From Halobacterium noricense (lineage in GTDB: Archaea > Halobacteriota > Halobacteria > Halobacteriales > Halobacteriaceae), in assembly GCF_021233435.1 (NCBI RefSeq), contig NZ_CP089468.1, forward strand, positions 2,108,001 through 2,172,000: a DNA stretch of 64,000 nucleotides. The letters run 5' to 3'. The notes under the pieces were generated by a model, which saw nothing but the letters and a program-made list of their open reading frames with translations, was not told the DNA's origin and did no database searches. How positions within the stretch are numbered: the first letter of the stretch is position 1; each line of letters starts with the position of its first letter. Of this stretch, positions 15,866 to 25,003 are shown piece by piece. Made by a program: the position numbers and the translations under genes.

Positions 15866-17085
15866 GCCGCACCGACGAGGCGACGGCCAGCCTGAACGAC
15901 GAGGCCGTCCTGCTGGTCGGCCACGGCTCGCGCCGCGAGGAGTCCAACGAGCAAGTGCGCACGCTCGCTGCGGACCTCGAAGCGCGGCTGGGCGTGCCCG
16001 TGGACGCGGGGTTCCTCGAACTCGCGGAGCCGTCGATTGCGGACGCCATCGACGCGCTCGCGCCCGCCGTCTCCAGCATCTCCGTGGTCCACCTGTCGCT
16101 GTTCGCTGCCAGCCACGTCAAGAACGACGTTCCCGCGGCGCTCCGGCAGGCACGCGCCGACCACCCCGACGTGGCCTTCGACAACGGCTCGCACCTCGGC
16201 GTCCACCCGGCCATCGTCGACCTGCTGGACGACCGCGCGGCCAGCGTCGAGGCCGACCTCGGTGTCGACCGGGCGAGCGACGACGTGGCTGTCGTGCTGT
16301 GCGCTCGCGGGTCTAGCGACCCGGACGCGAACGCCGACGTTCACAAACTCGCGCGCCTACTCTACGAGGGGCGGGAGTTCTCCCGCGTGGACGCGACGTT
16401 CATCGGTGTCACGGAGCCGACGCTCGCCGACACGCTCCACGACGTCGCCAAGCACCGCCCGGACGCCGTGGTCGTCCTGCCCTACATGCTCGGCGACGGC
16501 GTGCTCACCGGCCGCATCCGGGACGGCACGGCCGATTTTGACGCCGAATACCCCTACGTCGAGGCGGCCTGTGGCGACCCACTTGGCACGGACCCCCGGC
16601 TGCTGGACGTGCTCGGCGACCGCTGGCAGGAAGCCCGCACGGGCAGCGTCGAGATGTCCTGTGACACCTGCAAGTACAAGGTCGAATTGGACGGCTACGA
16701 GGAGGACGTCGGCGGCGCGAAGGCGATGCTGCGCGCGCTCGACCACCGCGAAGCCCACGCCGACCGCGAGAACGTCGCCGACGACCCCCACGCCCACGAC
16801 GCGCCGGACAAGCACGTCGCCGTCTGCACGAACCAGACGTGCGCGGCGGACGGCGCGCCGGCGGTCCTCGAACGCCTCCGGCAGGCCGCCCGGGACGCCG
16901 ACGGCGGGAGCGTGCGCGTTACGCGCTCGTCGTGTCTCGGCCAGTGCGGTGACGGCCCGAACGTCGCCGTCTACCCGGACGGCGTCTGGTACCAGCGCGT
17001 CGCCCCCGACGACGCCGACCGCATCGTCACCTCGCACCTCGACCGCGAGCGCGTCGTCGCCGACCTCGACGCCCAACTGCTATGA
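15862..17085 (+). CDS. cbiX: Sirohydrochlorin cobaltochelatase CbiX fused to a [2Fe-2S] ferredoxin domain
   Basis: A 407-residue fusion. Residues about 10-260 form a two-domain CbiX with LLVGHGSRREESNEQV and ASHVKNDVP, inserting Co2+ into sirohydrochlorin at the start of the corrin pathway. MSCDTC (about 264-269) matches the MXCXXC metal-cluster motif known from long bacterial CbiX. A His/Asp-rich linker (about 294-318) could store metal. The C-terminus is a thioredoxin-like ferredoxin with CTNQTC and CLGQC. It starts at GTG, overlapping the preceding gene. A second, simpler CbiX is encoded at 26041. Confidence 0.92.
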   Translation: MSRTDEATASLNDEAVLLVGHGSRREESNEQVRTLAADLEARLGVPVDAGFLELAEPSIADAIDALAPAVSSISVVHLSLFAASHVKNDVPAALRQARADHPDVAFDNGSHLGVHPAIVDLLDDRAASVEADLGVDRASDDVAVVLCARGSSDPDANADVHKLARLLYEGREFSRVDATFIGVTEPTLADTLHDVAKHRPDAVVVLPYMLGDGVLTGRIRDGTADFDAEYPYVEAACGDPLGTDPRLLDVLGDRWQEARTGSVEMSCDTCKYKVELDGYEEDVGGAKAMLRALDHREAHADRENVADDPHAHDAPDKHVAVCTNQTCAADGAPAVLERLRQAARDADGGSVRVTRSSCLGQCGDGPNVAVYPDGVWYQRVAPDDADRIVTSHLDRERVVADLDAQLL

Positions 17086-17453
17086 CTTGCCACGAACTCG
17101 AAGCCCTACGACTCGGCCTCATGAACGTCCTCGGTACCGACGACCGGAGCGCCCGCGAGCACGCCGAGAAGGAACTAGAGGGACACCTCGACGGCCCCAT
17201 CGAGGGGCTGGCCAACGCCGACTCGCTGTCGGCGCTCCAGCGCCACCTCGACGCCGCGCTCGTCGACCTCGAAGAGCAGGTCGCCGCGACCGACGAGGAC
17301 GACCAAGAGTACGACTACCTCCGCGGCCGCCTCGTCGCGGTGCGGGACGCCGAGCGCTCGCTGGCGCGCCTCGCCGACCACGGCGACTCGCTGCTCGCGG
17401 ACCTCGGCGAGACCCACCACTCGCTGCACGACGCGTTCCCCGCAGAAGACTAA
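17082..17453 (+). CDS. DUF3209 family protein of the cobalamin operon
   Basis: A 123-residue acidic, helical protein beginning MTCHELEALRLGLMNVLG, which I recognise as the DUF3209 family, repeatedly found in haloarchaeal cobalamin operons. Its ATG overlaps the cbiX1 stop, so it is translationally coupled to the chelatase. The conserved N-terminal Cys-His (residues 3-4) could bind metal. No biochemical function is known to me; a cobalt chaperone or a missing pathway step are guesses from context. It ends the operon. T-rich sequence between it and the convergent transporter gene (17454-17463) may stop transcription. Confidence 0.8.
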   Translation: MTCHELEALRLGLMNVLGTDDRSAREHAEKELEGHLDGPIEGLANADSLSALQRHLDAALVDLEEQVAATDEDDQEYDYLRGRLVAVRDAERSLARLADHGDSLLADLGETHHSLHDAFPAED

Positions 17454-17463
17454 TTCCTTCTTT

Positions 17464-18180
17464 TCAGGCCAGTAACTGCACAGCGAATGCGAGCACGACG
17501 ACGCTCGCGCAGAGTTCGACCGCAGCGTGGGCGTGCTGGCCGCGCTCGCGCGCTGCCGTGAACACGCCGCCGAGGCCGGTGCCGACGCCGACCATCGTGA
17601 CGGTGAGCGCGACGGCGTAGACGCCGACGCTGGCGGCTGTCGCGGGGAGCCCGGCGGTCGGCAGGACGGCGGAGACGAGCGCGAGCATGCTCACCGGCGG
17701 CGACAGCGCAAACAGCGAACCCACGACACCCGTACGGAGGTAGTCGCGGCGGGTCTCGTGGCTGTGACTGTGGAGGTGGGCGTGCGCCCGTGCCAGGACG
17801 CGGCCGACCAGATTCGAGGCGTCCTCGGGCGACGGCCGCGCGGAGCGTCCGCGGAGCCGGCGCGCGCCGGTGACGGCGAGCAGCGCGGCGACGGCGACGA
17901 GAATCCCGCCCGCGACCAGCGTCCCGAACTCGTCGACGACCGCGGGCACGGTGCTGGCGGCGGTGCCGAGCAGCGTGAGCACGGCGACCCACGCGACCAC
18001 GACGAGGACGTGCCCGACGGCGAAACTCCCGCCGACGAACGCGGCGTGCGTCCACCGGTCCGTGTCGCTGGTGAGCGCGGAGATGCCGGCCGCGTGGTCG
18101 GGTTCGAGCGCGTGCGTCACGCCCAGCACGGCCGCCGCGCCGAGCACGCCGAGGCCGGCACCAGCGCCGAGGCCGGCCAT
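17464..18180 (-). CDS. NicO/RcnA-type nickel/cobalt transporter
   Basis: A 238-residue membrane protein with about six helices. The first carries GVTHALEPDHAAGI (about residues 19-32), the metal-binding signature of the NicO/HupE-UreJ/RcnA superfamily. A cytoplasmic loop is rich in histidines (AHAHLHSHSHET). Such proteins move Ni2+ or Co2+; the B12 context points to cobalt, and import is more likely than efflux here. Its start overlaps the ChlID stop, so it is co-transcribed behind the chelatase. Confidence 0.85.
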   Translation of the reverse strand: MAGLGAGAGLGVLGAAAVLGVTHALEPDHAAGISALTSDTDRWTHAAFVGGSFAVGHVLVVVAWVAVLTLLGTAASTVPAVVDEFGTLVAGGILVAVAALLAVTGARRLRGRSARPSPEDASNLVGRVLARAHAHLHSHSHETRRDYLRTGVVGSLFALSPPVSMLALVSAVLPTAGLPATAASVGVYAVALTVTMVGVGTGLGGVFTAARERGQHAHAAVELCASVVVLAFAVQLLA

Positions 18181-20240
18181 CAGCGCTCACCCCCCGCAGT
18201 GCGGACGGCCCCGTCGATTCGCTCGGGCGTCAGCGCGTCCAAGGGCACGCGCTCGCCGCCAGCAGCCCGTACCACGTCGTCCACGAGGCTCACGCGACCG
18301 CCGTCCCCGGCGTCCACGACGAGCACTTCCGCGCCGCGGTCGGCAAACGCGCTCGCGGCCTTCCGGGTGTCCGCGGTCGGCGCGTCCGTGCCGGCGTTCG
18401 CCCGGCCGTCCGTGACGACGACTACGACCGCGGCGTCCGGGTTCGCACGCGCCAGCACGTCGTCGGCGGCGCGCAAGCCCGCGGGCAGCGGCGTGCGGTC
18501 GCCGGTCGGCAGCGACTTGAGGTGGCGCGCCGCCAGCGTCACGCTGTCCGTCGGCGGCAGGACGACGTTCGCGTCCTCGCCTGCAAACGTCACGACGGCG
18601 ACCTCGTCGCGGCGCTCGTAGGCGTCCCACAGCACGTCCAACGCGACGCCCTTCGCGGCGCGCATCGGCCCGCGCATCGACGCGCTGGCGTCCACCGCGA
18701 ACACGACGAGCGCGGACGCCGACCCCGCTCGCACGGACTGCCGGAGGTCCCGCCGTTCGACCCCCTCCGCGCCGCGCGCCGCGGCCGCTCGCACCGACGC
18801 CGCGGCGTCCACGCTATTCGTCCCGGACGCCCGCTCGGTGCGCACGCGCGGCCCACGACCGTCCGTGCTCGGTGTCGCGGTCGCCCCGCCAGTTCCGGCG
18901 GGTCGCTCCGCGCTCGCTGCCGCCGTCTCCGGCGCGGCACCCGCACCCGGCTCGGCCGTCTCCGAGCGCGACTGCCCGGGAACGAGCGGCGCGGCGTCCT
19001 CGGTGTCGTCGCCCTCGCTGCCCGATTCGTTCTCGGCCTGTTCGGCCTCGCCGACGTTCCCGTCGCCTTCGTGCTCGTCTCCCGAGCCGCTGGAGTCGGG
19101 GTTTGACGGGGACTCGTCGCCGTACTCGTCGTCCGGCTCGGGGTCCGCTCCCGAGTCGTCGCCCGTGTCGGCATTTGATTCCTCGCTCTCTCCGTCGTGC
19201 TCCGCGTCGTCCGTTCCGTCCTCGAAGTGGTCGTCAACGACGTCCTCGGGGTCGGGCGCGTCCTCGAACGGCCGGGACTGGAGGCGGTGCGGGAGCGCGA
19301 ACTCCGCGGCGCGCTGGACGTCGGCCTCCGTGACCGTTGGTCGGCCCTCGAGCGCGGCGAACGTGCGCGCGGCGCGAGCGATGGCGACGTCGGCGCGGTG
19401 GCCGTCGACGCCCGCGTCCCGGCAGAGTTCGGAAATCTCCCGGACGAGCGATTCCGGGAGGTCCACTTCGGAGAGCATGTCGCGCGCACCGAGCAGGCGC
19501 TCGCGGACCTGGTCGGTCTCCTCGCCGTAGTCGCCGTCGAAGCCGTCGAGCGCGCGCGAGACGATTGCCGCGCGGTCGTCGAGGTCGTCGCTGCCCGCGA
19601 CGCGCACCTGGAGCGCGAAGCGGTCGCGGAACTGCGGGCGGAGCTCGCCCTCCTCGGGGTTCATCGTCCCGATCAGGGTGAACGCCGCGGGGTGGGTGAC
19701 GCTGACGCCGTCGCGTTCGACGCGGTTGACGCCGGCGGCGGCGGCGTCGAGGAGGACGTCGACGAGGTGGTCGTCGAGGAGGTTCACTTCGTCGACGTAG
19801 AGGACGCCGCGGTTCGCCCGCGCGAGTAAACCAGGGTTGAACTCGGCGTCGCCGTCGAGCGCGTCCGGCACGGACAGCGATCCGATGACGCGGTCGCGGG
19901 ACGCGCCGAGCGGGAGCGTCACGAACGGGACTGGTCGCGTCTCGACGGGTGGGTCGTCTCGTGCCCGGCAGTCCGCGCACTGGCACTTCGGGTCGTCGGG
20001 CGGGCAGCCGTAGGGACAGTCGGCGACGGCGCGCTGGTCGGGGAGGAGGTCGGTGAGCGCCCGCGCCGCCGTGGACTTCGCGGTGCCCTTCTCGCCAGCC
20101 GCGAGGAGGCCGTCGAGGGCGTCGTTGGCGGCGACCGCGAGGAGCGCGTCCTTGAGGTCGCGCTGGCCGACGACGGCCGGGAACGGCACCGCGGCACGGC
20201 TCGCCTGCGACAGCTTTTTGCCGCTTCCTAATTCAACCAT
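18180..20240 (-). CDS. chlID: ChlID-type chelatase subunit (AAA+ and VWA domains), partner of CobN
   Basis: A 686-residue fusion of Mg-chelatase-like I and D subunits. Walker A GEKGTAKST is at about 49-57, a Cys-rich CPYGC...CQCADC loop follows, Walker B is VLYVDEVN near 146, and there is an AAA+ lid. A long acidic linker spans about 330-470. A C-terminal VWA domain has the MIDAS motif DASASM and TDGRANAG. In haloarchaea this protein replaces CobS/CobT as the ATPase of cobaltochelatase. The start codon (20238-20240) lies inside operator C, and a TATTAAA box lies about 25 bp upstream, implying a leaderless mRNA. Confidence 0.92.
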   Translation of the reverse strand: MVELGSGKKLSQASRAAVPFPAVVGQRDLKDALLAVAANDALDGLLAAGEKGTAKSTAARALTDLLPDQRAVADCPYGCPPDDPKCQCADCRARDDPPVETRPVPFVTLPLGASRDRVIGSLSVPDALDGDAEFNPGLLARANRGVLYVDEVNLLDDHLVDVLLDAAAAGVNRVERDGVSVTHPAAFTLIGTMNPEEGELRPQFRDRFALQVRVAGSDDLDDRAAIVSRALDGFDGDYGEETDQVRERLLGARDMLSEVDLPESLVREISELCRDAGVDGHRADVAIARAARTFAALEGRPTVTEADVQRAAEFALPHRLQSRPFEDAPDPEDVVDDHFEDGTDDAEHDGESEESNADTGDDSGADPEPDDEYGDESPSNPDSSGSGDEHEGDGNVGEAEQAENESGSEGDDTEDAAPLVPGQSRSETAEPGAGAAPETAAASAERPAGTGGATATPSTDGRGPRVRTERASGTNSVDAAASVRAAAARGAEGVERRDLRQSVRAGSASALVVFAVDASASMRGPMRAAKGVALDVLWDAYERRDEVAVVTFAGEDANVVLPPTDSVTLAARHLKSLPTGDRTPLPAGLRAADDVLARANPDAAVVVVVTDGRANAGTDAPTADTRKAASAFADRGAEVLVVDAGDGGRVSLVDDVVRAAGGERVPLDALTPERIDGAVRTAGGER

Positions 20241-20250
20241 AGTTGTAATA
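20227..20250. promoter_or_regulatory. Candidate cob-regulon operator C in the chlID-cobN divergent promoter
   Basis: CCTAATTCAA-CCATAG-TTGTAATA. It aligns without gaps to operators A, B and D. It overlaps the chlID start codon on the reverse strand and ends about 30 bp before the cobN ATG at its TATA position, so one bound protein could silence both genes. CTATTAAA (20263-20270, reverse strand) is the likely chlID TATA box. Confidence 0.7.
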
Positions 20251-20274
20251 CCACAACGGAGGTTTAATAGACTT

Positions 20275-23200
20275 ATGCCTAAGATTGCACTCTACACCGC
20301 GACCGAGAACGAACTCGGCTCCATCCAGGCGGCCGCCGAGCGCGTCGAGGCTGACCTCCTCGCGCGCTCGGAGAGCGACCTCGACGACGACACCGACGTC
20401 GAGGCGTTCGCCGACGCCGCCGCGGACGCCGACGCCGCCGTGTTCTGGCTACACGGTGCCGAGGACAGCATGCCCGGCTACGACCGCGCGACCCGACGGC
20501 TCGCCGACGAGGGCGTCCCGCTCGTCGTCAACTCCACGGGCGACGCCTACGCCCTCGAGGATACCACCGTCGCCGCGGAAGACCGCGACGCCGTCTACGA
20601 GTACCTCGACCGGGGTGGCACGGCGAACGTCGCCAACTGCCTGCGCTACCTCGTCGACCATTACTCGCCCGCCGACCGCGCGTACGACGACCCCGTCGCG
20701 CTCCCCACGGAGGGCGTCTACCACCCCGACTACCCGGGCGTCGCGTACGACGAACTCCGCGCGACCTTCGACCCCGACGCGCCGACCGTCGCGGTCTGGT
20801 TCTACGAGTCCCACTGGACCCACGAGAACACCCGCTACGTCGACAGCGTCGTCCGGGCGTTAGAGGCGCAGGGTGCGAACGCGCTCCCCATCTTCTGTAA
20901 TCCAGCGACGGACAGCGACGAGCAGGAGGACGCCGAGTGGGTGACCGACGAGTGGCTCCTGGAAGACGGTGAGCCCGTCGTCGACGCCGTGCTCTCGTCG
21001 TTCATGTTCTCGCTGTCGATGGACGAGCGCGGCCGCTCGGCCGACGACGAGGGCGACTCCGCGGAGGACGTCTTCCTCGACCGCCTCGGCGTCCCGGTGC
21101 TCCAGACCGTCACGACGATGCGCTCGCGGTCCCGGTACGAGTCCGCGGACACGGGCGTGATGGGGTTCGAACTCGCGCTCTCGGTCGCGCTCCCGGAGTT
21201 CGACGGCAACGTCATCACGCACCCGATTTCGGGGAAGGAGCGCACCGACGACGACGCGGGCATCGGCACCGCGCCGAAACAGCACTTCCCCATCGAGGAC
21301 CGCGTCGACCACGCCGCCAGCCTCGCGGTGAACTGGGCGCGCCTCCGCCACCTCGACAACGACGAGAAGCACGTCGCCGTCGTGCTCCACAACTACCCGC
21401 CCAGCGACGACGGCATCGGCACCGCGTTCGGCCTCGACACGCCCGAGAGCACGGTCAATCTGCTCGACGAACTGGACGCACGCGGGTACGAATTAGGTAG
21501 CGAGGCGCTTCGCGCCTCGAAACAGTCGAGCGGGGAGCACAGCGACCCGCGAGACGGAGCGAGCCCACCGGAGGGACAGGCGCTCATCGAGCAGTTGACG
21601 AGCCAGCTCACGCTGGACGACCGCTGGGTCGCGCCAGAGGACGTCGCCGAACGGAGCGTCGACGTGGTGTCGACTGACGAGTACGCGGACTGGTGGGCGG
21701 ACGCGGACCCGGAATTCCGCGAGAACGTGGTCGAAGAGTGGGGCGAGCCGCCCGAGCGCCCGTTCGCGATTCCGGGCGTCGAGTACGGGAACGTGCTCGT
21801 GACCGTCCAGCCGCCCCGCGGGTTCAGCATGGACCCACAGAAGGTCTACCACGACAGCGACCTCCAGCCGCCACACGACTACTACGCGTTCTACGCGTGG
21901 CTCCGCGAGGACTTCGACGCGGACGCGGTCGTCCACCTCGGCACGCACGGCAGTCTGGAGTGGCTGCCCGGGAAGACCGTCGGCCTCGATTCGGCGAGTG
22001 CGCCGGACGCGCTGCTCGGCGACCTGCCGAACGTCTACCCGTACATCGTCAACAACCCCGGCGAGGGCACGCAGGCCAAGCGCCGGTCGTACGCCGCGGT
22101 CGTGGACTACCTCACGCCCGTGATGCGCAACGCGGGCACGTACGACGAACTCGCGGAACTCGAAGAACTGGCGTCGCGCTACCGAGAAGCCGGCACTGGC
22201 TCGGGCGCCGACAGCGAGGCCCACCTCGCCGAGCGCATCCGCGAGCACGTCGACGACCTCGACCTCGCGGTCGAACTCGGGATCGCGGGCGAGATTTCGG
22301 AGAAAGCCGACGTGAGAGGTCCCGAGGAAGCCGGCACGTCGCTCGCAGAAGGCGACGTATCGGGTGACGACGTAGACATCGAGGAACTGGTCGAGCGCGT
22401 CCACGAGTACGTGACGGACGTGAAGACGACCCAGATTCGACTGGGGCTCCACACGATGGGTGAACCCCCGGAAGGCGACCGCCTCGTGGAGTACCTCGTG
22501 GCGCTCACGCGCCTCGAGAACCCGGGCGCGCCGTCGCTGCGCGAGAGCGTCGCGGGCGTGCTCGGCGTGGACTACGAGACGATGCTGGACTCCCCGGGCG
22601 CGTACAGTGAGGAATTGGGGATGACGTACGCCGAGGCCGCCGACGAGGTGTACGAGACGAGCGTCGACCTCGTGGAGACACTCGCCGCCGAGAACTTCGA
22701 CGTGCCCGCGTCGAACGTCGAAGCAGGCCCCGAAGACGAGGTGAACATGAATCTGCTCGTGGTCGACAGGGAGGCGTCGGAGACGCCTCTTGCAGCCGGC
22801 GAAGCCGGCGACGTCGACACGCTCGGCGACGCCCGCGCGAAGTCCGGCGCACACGACGACCTCCGTGACGTTCTCGCATTCATCTGCGAGGAGGCCGCGC
22901 CGCGGGTGTTTGGCGCGGAGACCGAGATTCCCCAGACTGCGGACGCGCTGAACGGCGAGTACGTCGAACCGGGCGGGAGCGGCGCGCCGACGCGCGGCGG
23001 CGTCGACCTGCTGCCGACGGGCCGGAACTTCTACACGCTGGACCCGCGGAAGGTGCCCGCGAAGACCGCCTGGGACGTGGGGAAGGAAGTCGCAGACGGC
23101 ATCGCCCAGCGCCACAGAGAAGAGAGTGCGGCGCGAAGCGCCGTGGACCAGTCGAGCGGGGAGCACAGCGACCCGCGAGACGAGGGCGAGTACCCCGATG

Positions 23201-24318
23201 AGGTCGGGGTCGTCGCGTGGGGGACGCCGACCGTGCGGACGCGTGGGGAGACTATCGCGCAGGTGCTCGGCCTGATGGGCGTCCGGCCGGTGTGGACCGA
23301 CGCCGGGCGCGTGGACAGCGTGGAGCCGATTCCGCTGGACGAACTCGGCCGCCCCAGAATCGACGTGACGACGCGCGTCTCCGGGCTGTTCCGGGACGCG
23401 TTCCCGCAGGCGGCGGGCGTGATTCACGACGCCGTCGACGCTGTCGTCGCCCTCGACGAGTCCCACGACCAGAACTACGTGAAAAAGCACGTCGAGGCGG
23501 ACGCCGCGGAACTCGAAGCTGAGGGCGTCGAGAACCCCGAGGAGGCAGCCAAGCATCGCGTGTTCACGACGCGCCCGGGCGGCTACGGCGCGGGCACGAA
23601 CAAGGCCGTCGACGAGGGCGAGTGGGAGGACCGCTCGGACCTCGCGGACGTCTACGTCCAGTGGGGCGGCTACGCGATGGGGTCGCGGGGCCGCGTCTCG
23701 GAAGCCCACGACGCCTTCGAGCGCCGCCTCGGGAACGTCGACGCCACCGCGAAAATCGAGGACACGATGGAGCAAGACGAGTTCGACTCCTCGGACTGGT
23801 ACGCGTTCCACGGTGGGTTCATCACGGCCGTCGCGGAGGAGTCCGGCGAGGAGCCCGCCTCCTACGTGGGGGACTCCAGCGACCCGGACAACGTGGACGT
23901 CTACACGAACGAGGAGAAGGTCCGGAAGGCGATGCGCGCCCGCGTGCTCAACCCCGAGTGGCTGGACTCGATGGAGGAGCACGGCTACAAGGGCGGGGGC
24001 GACCTCTCGTCGACGGTCGACGTGACGCTCGGCTGGGACGCCACCACGGGCGTCGTCTCCGACCGCCTCTGGGAAGACGTCGCCGAGCAGTACGCCTTCG
24101 ACGAGGACCGACAGGAATGGCTGCGGGACGTGAACCCGTGGGCGCTGGACTCCATCACGGACACGCTGCTGGAAGCCATCGAGCGCGGGCTCTGGGACGC
24201 CGACGACGAGACGGCCGAGCGCCTGCGCGACCTGAACCTCCAGGTGGAGGGCGACCTCGAAGCGAAAGCCAGCGACTCCCCCGCCGCGACTCAGGAGGTG
24301 TCCTCGGATGACGACTGA
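20275..24318 (+). CDS. cobN: Cobaltochelatase large subunit CobN
   Basis: A 1347-residue CobN/BchH family protein, the corrin/porphyrin-binding subunit of ATP-dependent chelatase. Typical segments are FGLDTPES, HLGTHGSLEWLPGK, LPNVYPYIVNNPGEGTQAKR and GGFITAV. ATG 20275 is set by the promoter and by the conserved start MPKIALYTATENELGSIQ. Three stretches look like in-frame repeat insertions: two near-identical 30-bp copies encoding SSGEHSDPRD (21526-21555 and 23149-23178) and a double hairpin (22771-22809). It overlaps cbiC by 11 bp. Confidence 0.96.
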   Translation: MPKIALYTATENELGSIQAAAERVEADLLARSESDLDDDTDVEAFADAAADADAAVFWLHGAEDSMPGYDRATRRLADEGVPLVVNSTGDAYALEDTTVAAEDRDAVYEYLDRGGTANVANCLRYLVDHYSPADRAYDDPVALPTEGVYHPDYPGVAYDELRATFDPDAPTVAVWFYESHWTHENTRYVDSVVRALEAQGANALPIFCNPATDSDEQEDAEWVTDEWLLEDGEPVVDAVLSSFMFSLSMDERGRSADDEGDSAEDVFLDRLGVPVLQTVTTMRSRSRYESADTGVMGFELALSVALPEFDGNVITHPISGKERTDDDAGIGTAPKQHFPIEDRVDHAASLAVNWARLRHLDNDEKHVAVVLHNYPPSDDGIGTAFGLDTPESTVNLLDELDARGYELGSEALRASKQSSGEHSDPRDGASPPEGQALIEQLTSQLTLDDRWVAPEDVAERSVDVVSTDEYADWWADADPEFRENVVEEWGEPPERPFAIPGVEYGNVLVTVQPPRGFSMDPQKVYHDSDLQPPHDYYAFYAWLREDFDADAVVHLGTHGSLEWLPGKTVGLDSASAPDALLGDLPNVYPYIVNNPGEGTQAKRRSYAAVVDYLTPVMRNAGTYDELAELEELASRYREAGTGSGADSEAHLAERIREHVDDLDLAVELGIAGEISEKADVRGPEEAGTSLAEGDVSGDDVDIEELVERVHEYVTDVKTTQIRLGLHTMGEPPEGDRLVEYLVALTRLENPGAPSLRESVAGVLGVDYETMLDSPGAYSEELGMTYAEAADEVYETSVDLVETLAAENFDVPASNVEAGPEDEVNMNLLVVDREASETPLAAGEAGDVDTLGDARAKSGAHDDLRDVLAFICEEAAPRVFGAETEIPQTADALNGEYVEPGGSGAPTRGGVDLLPTGRNFYTLDPRKVPAKTAWDVGKEVADGIAQRHREESAARSAVDQSSGEHSDPRDEGEYPDEVGVVAWGTPTVRTRGETIAQVLGLMGVRPVWTDAGRVDSVEPIPLDELGRPRIDVTTRVSGLFRDAFPQAAGVIHDAVDAVVALDESHDQNYVKKHVEADAAELEAEGVENPEEAAKHRVFTTRPGGYGAGTNKAVDEGEWEDRSDLADVYVQWGGYAMGSRGRVSEAHDAFERRLGNVDATAKIEDTMEQDEFDSSDWYAFHGGFITAVAEESGEEPASYVGDSSDPDNVDVYTNEEKVRKAMRARVLNPEWLDSMEEHGYKGGGDLSSTVDVTLGWDATTGVVSDRLWEDVAEQYAFDEDRQEWLRDVNPWALDSITDTLLEAIERGLWDADDETAERLRDLNLQVEGDLEAKASDSPAATQEVSSDDD
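21526..21555 (+). repeat. Dispersed repeat copy 1 inside cobN
   Basis: AGTCGAGCGGGGAGCACAGC plus the following CGACCCGCGAGA, encoding SSGEHSDPRD in frame. It is almost identical to the copy at 23149-23178 and related to the core GAGCGGGGAGCGTAGCGACC of the 77-bp array at 60907. Confidence 0.75.
22771..22809. repeat. Double triloop hairpin inside cobN
   Basis: GAGGCGTC-gga-GACGCCTC (22771-22789) and GCCGGC-gaa-GCCGGC (22795-22809) are perfect stems with 3-nt loops. They encode a linker segment EASETPLAAGEAGD in CobN without breaking the frame. Confidence 0.7.
23149..23178 (+). repeat. Dispersed repeat copy 2 inside cobN
   Basis: Second in-frame copy of the element at 21526-21555, again encoding SSGEHSDPRD, about 1.6 kb downstream in the same gene. 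It sits in a hydrophilic linker region. Confidence 0.75.
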
Positions 24319-25003
24319 CGGCGACTTCGAGTCGTACGCGGACCTCGGCGCGACCACTGAGAACGCGATGGACATCGCGGAGACGAGCATGGACCGCGTG
24401 CGCGAGCTCGTCCCCGACGAGACGCTCGCGGACCGCGTGCGGCAGAAGTCCGTACACGCGACCGGCGACCCCGAGTTCCAGCACCTCGTGCGGTTCACGG
24501 GCAGCGACGACTCCGAGCCCGTCCGCGCCGGTGCCCGCGCGGTGCTCGACGAGGCACCCATCGTGACGGACATCACGATGGTGAAAGCAGGAATTACGGG
24601 CCGCGGCCACGACTGCGCGGTGCACAAGGCCATCGGGAACGGTGCCGAGTTGGCGGCCGAGACCGGGATGACCCGCACGGCCGCCTCCGTGCTCGAACTC
24701 GACAGGGAGGGCGTCTACGACGGCGCGATAGCCGTGGTCGGGAACGCGCCGACCGCGGCGCTCGCGCTCGCGGACTGCATCGCGGACGGCACCCGGCCCG
24801 CGGTCGTCGTCGCGACGCCCGTCGGCTTCGTGAAGGCCGCGGAGAGCCGCCAGCGCCTCCGCGAAGTCGCGGGCGAGCACGGCGTGCCCGCCATCACGAA
24901 CGTCGGGCGGCGCGGCGGCAGCGGGCTCGCCGCCGGGCTGACGAACGAACTGGTCCACGTCGCCAGTGACGCCCGTGACGGCGACCTCGACCTCGAACAG
25001 TGA
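24308..25003 (+). CDS. cbiC: Cobalt-precorrin-8 methylmutase
   Basis: A 231-residue CbiC/CobH protein that shifts the C11 methyl group to C12, giving (cobalt-)hydrogenobyrinate/cobyrinate. The catalytic histidine is probably His50 in QKSVHATGD. VTDITMVKAGITG and the C-terminal GFVKAAESRQ and GRRGGSGLAAG complete the family pattern. It overlaps cobN upstream and cbiE downstream. Confidence 0.94.
   Translation: MTTDGDFESYADLGATTENAMDIAETSMDRVRELVPDETLADRVRQKSVHATGDPEFQHLVRFTGSDDSEPVRAGARAVLDEAPIVTDITMVKAGITGRGHDCAVHKAIGNGAELAAETGMTRTAASVLELDREGVYDGAIAVVGNAPTAALALADCIADGTRPAVVVATPVGFVKAAESRQRLREVAGEHGVPAITNVGRRGGSGLAAGLTNELVHVASDARDGDLDLEQ

Noticed and set aside
21493-24678. Reverse-strand ORF of 1061 codons opposite cobN
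   Set aside because: Shadow frame of cobN: composition biased to Val/Arg/His/Ala, no recognisable domain, and cobN is certain.
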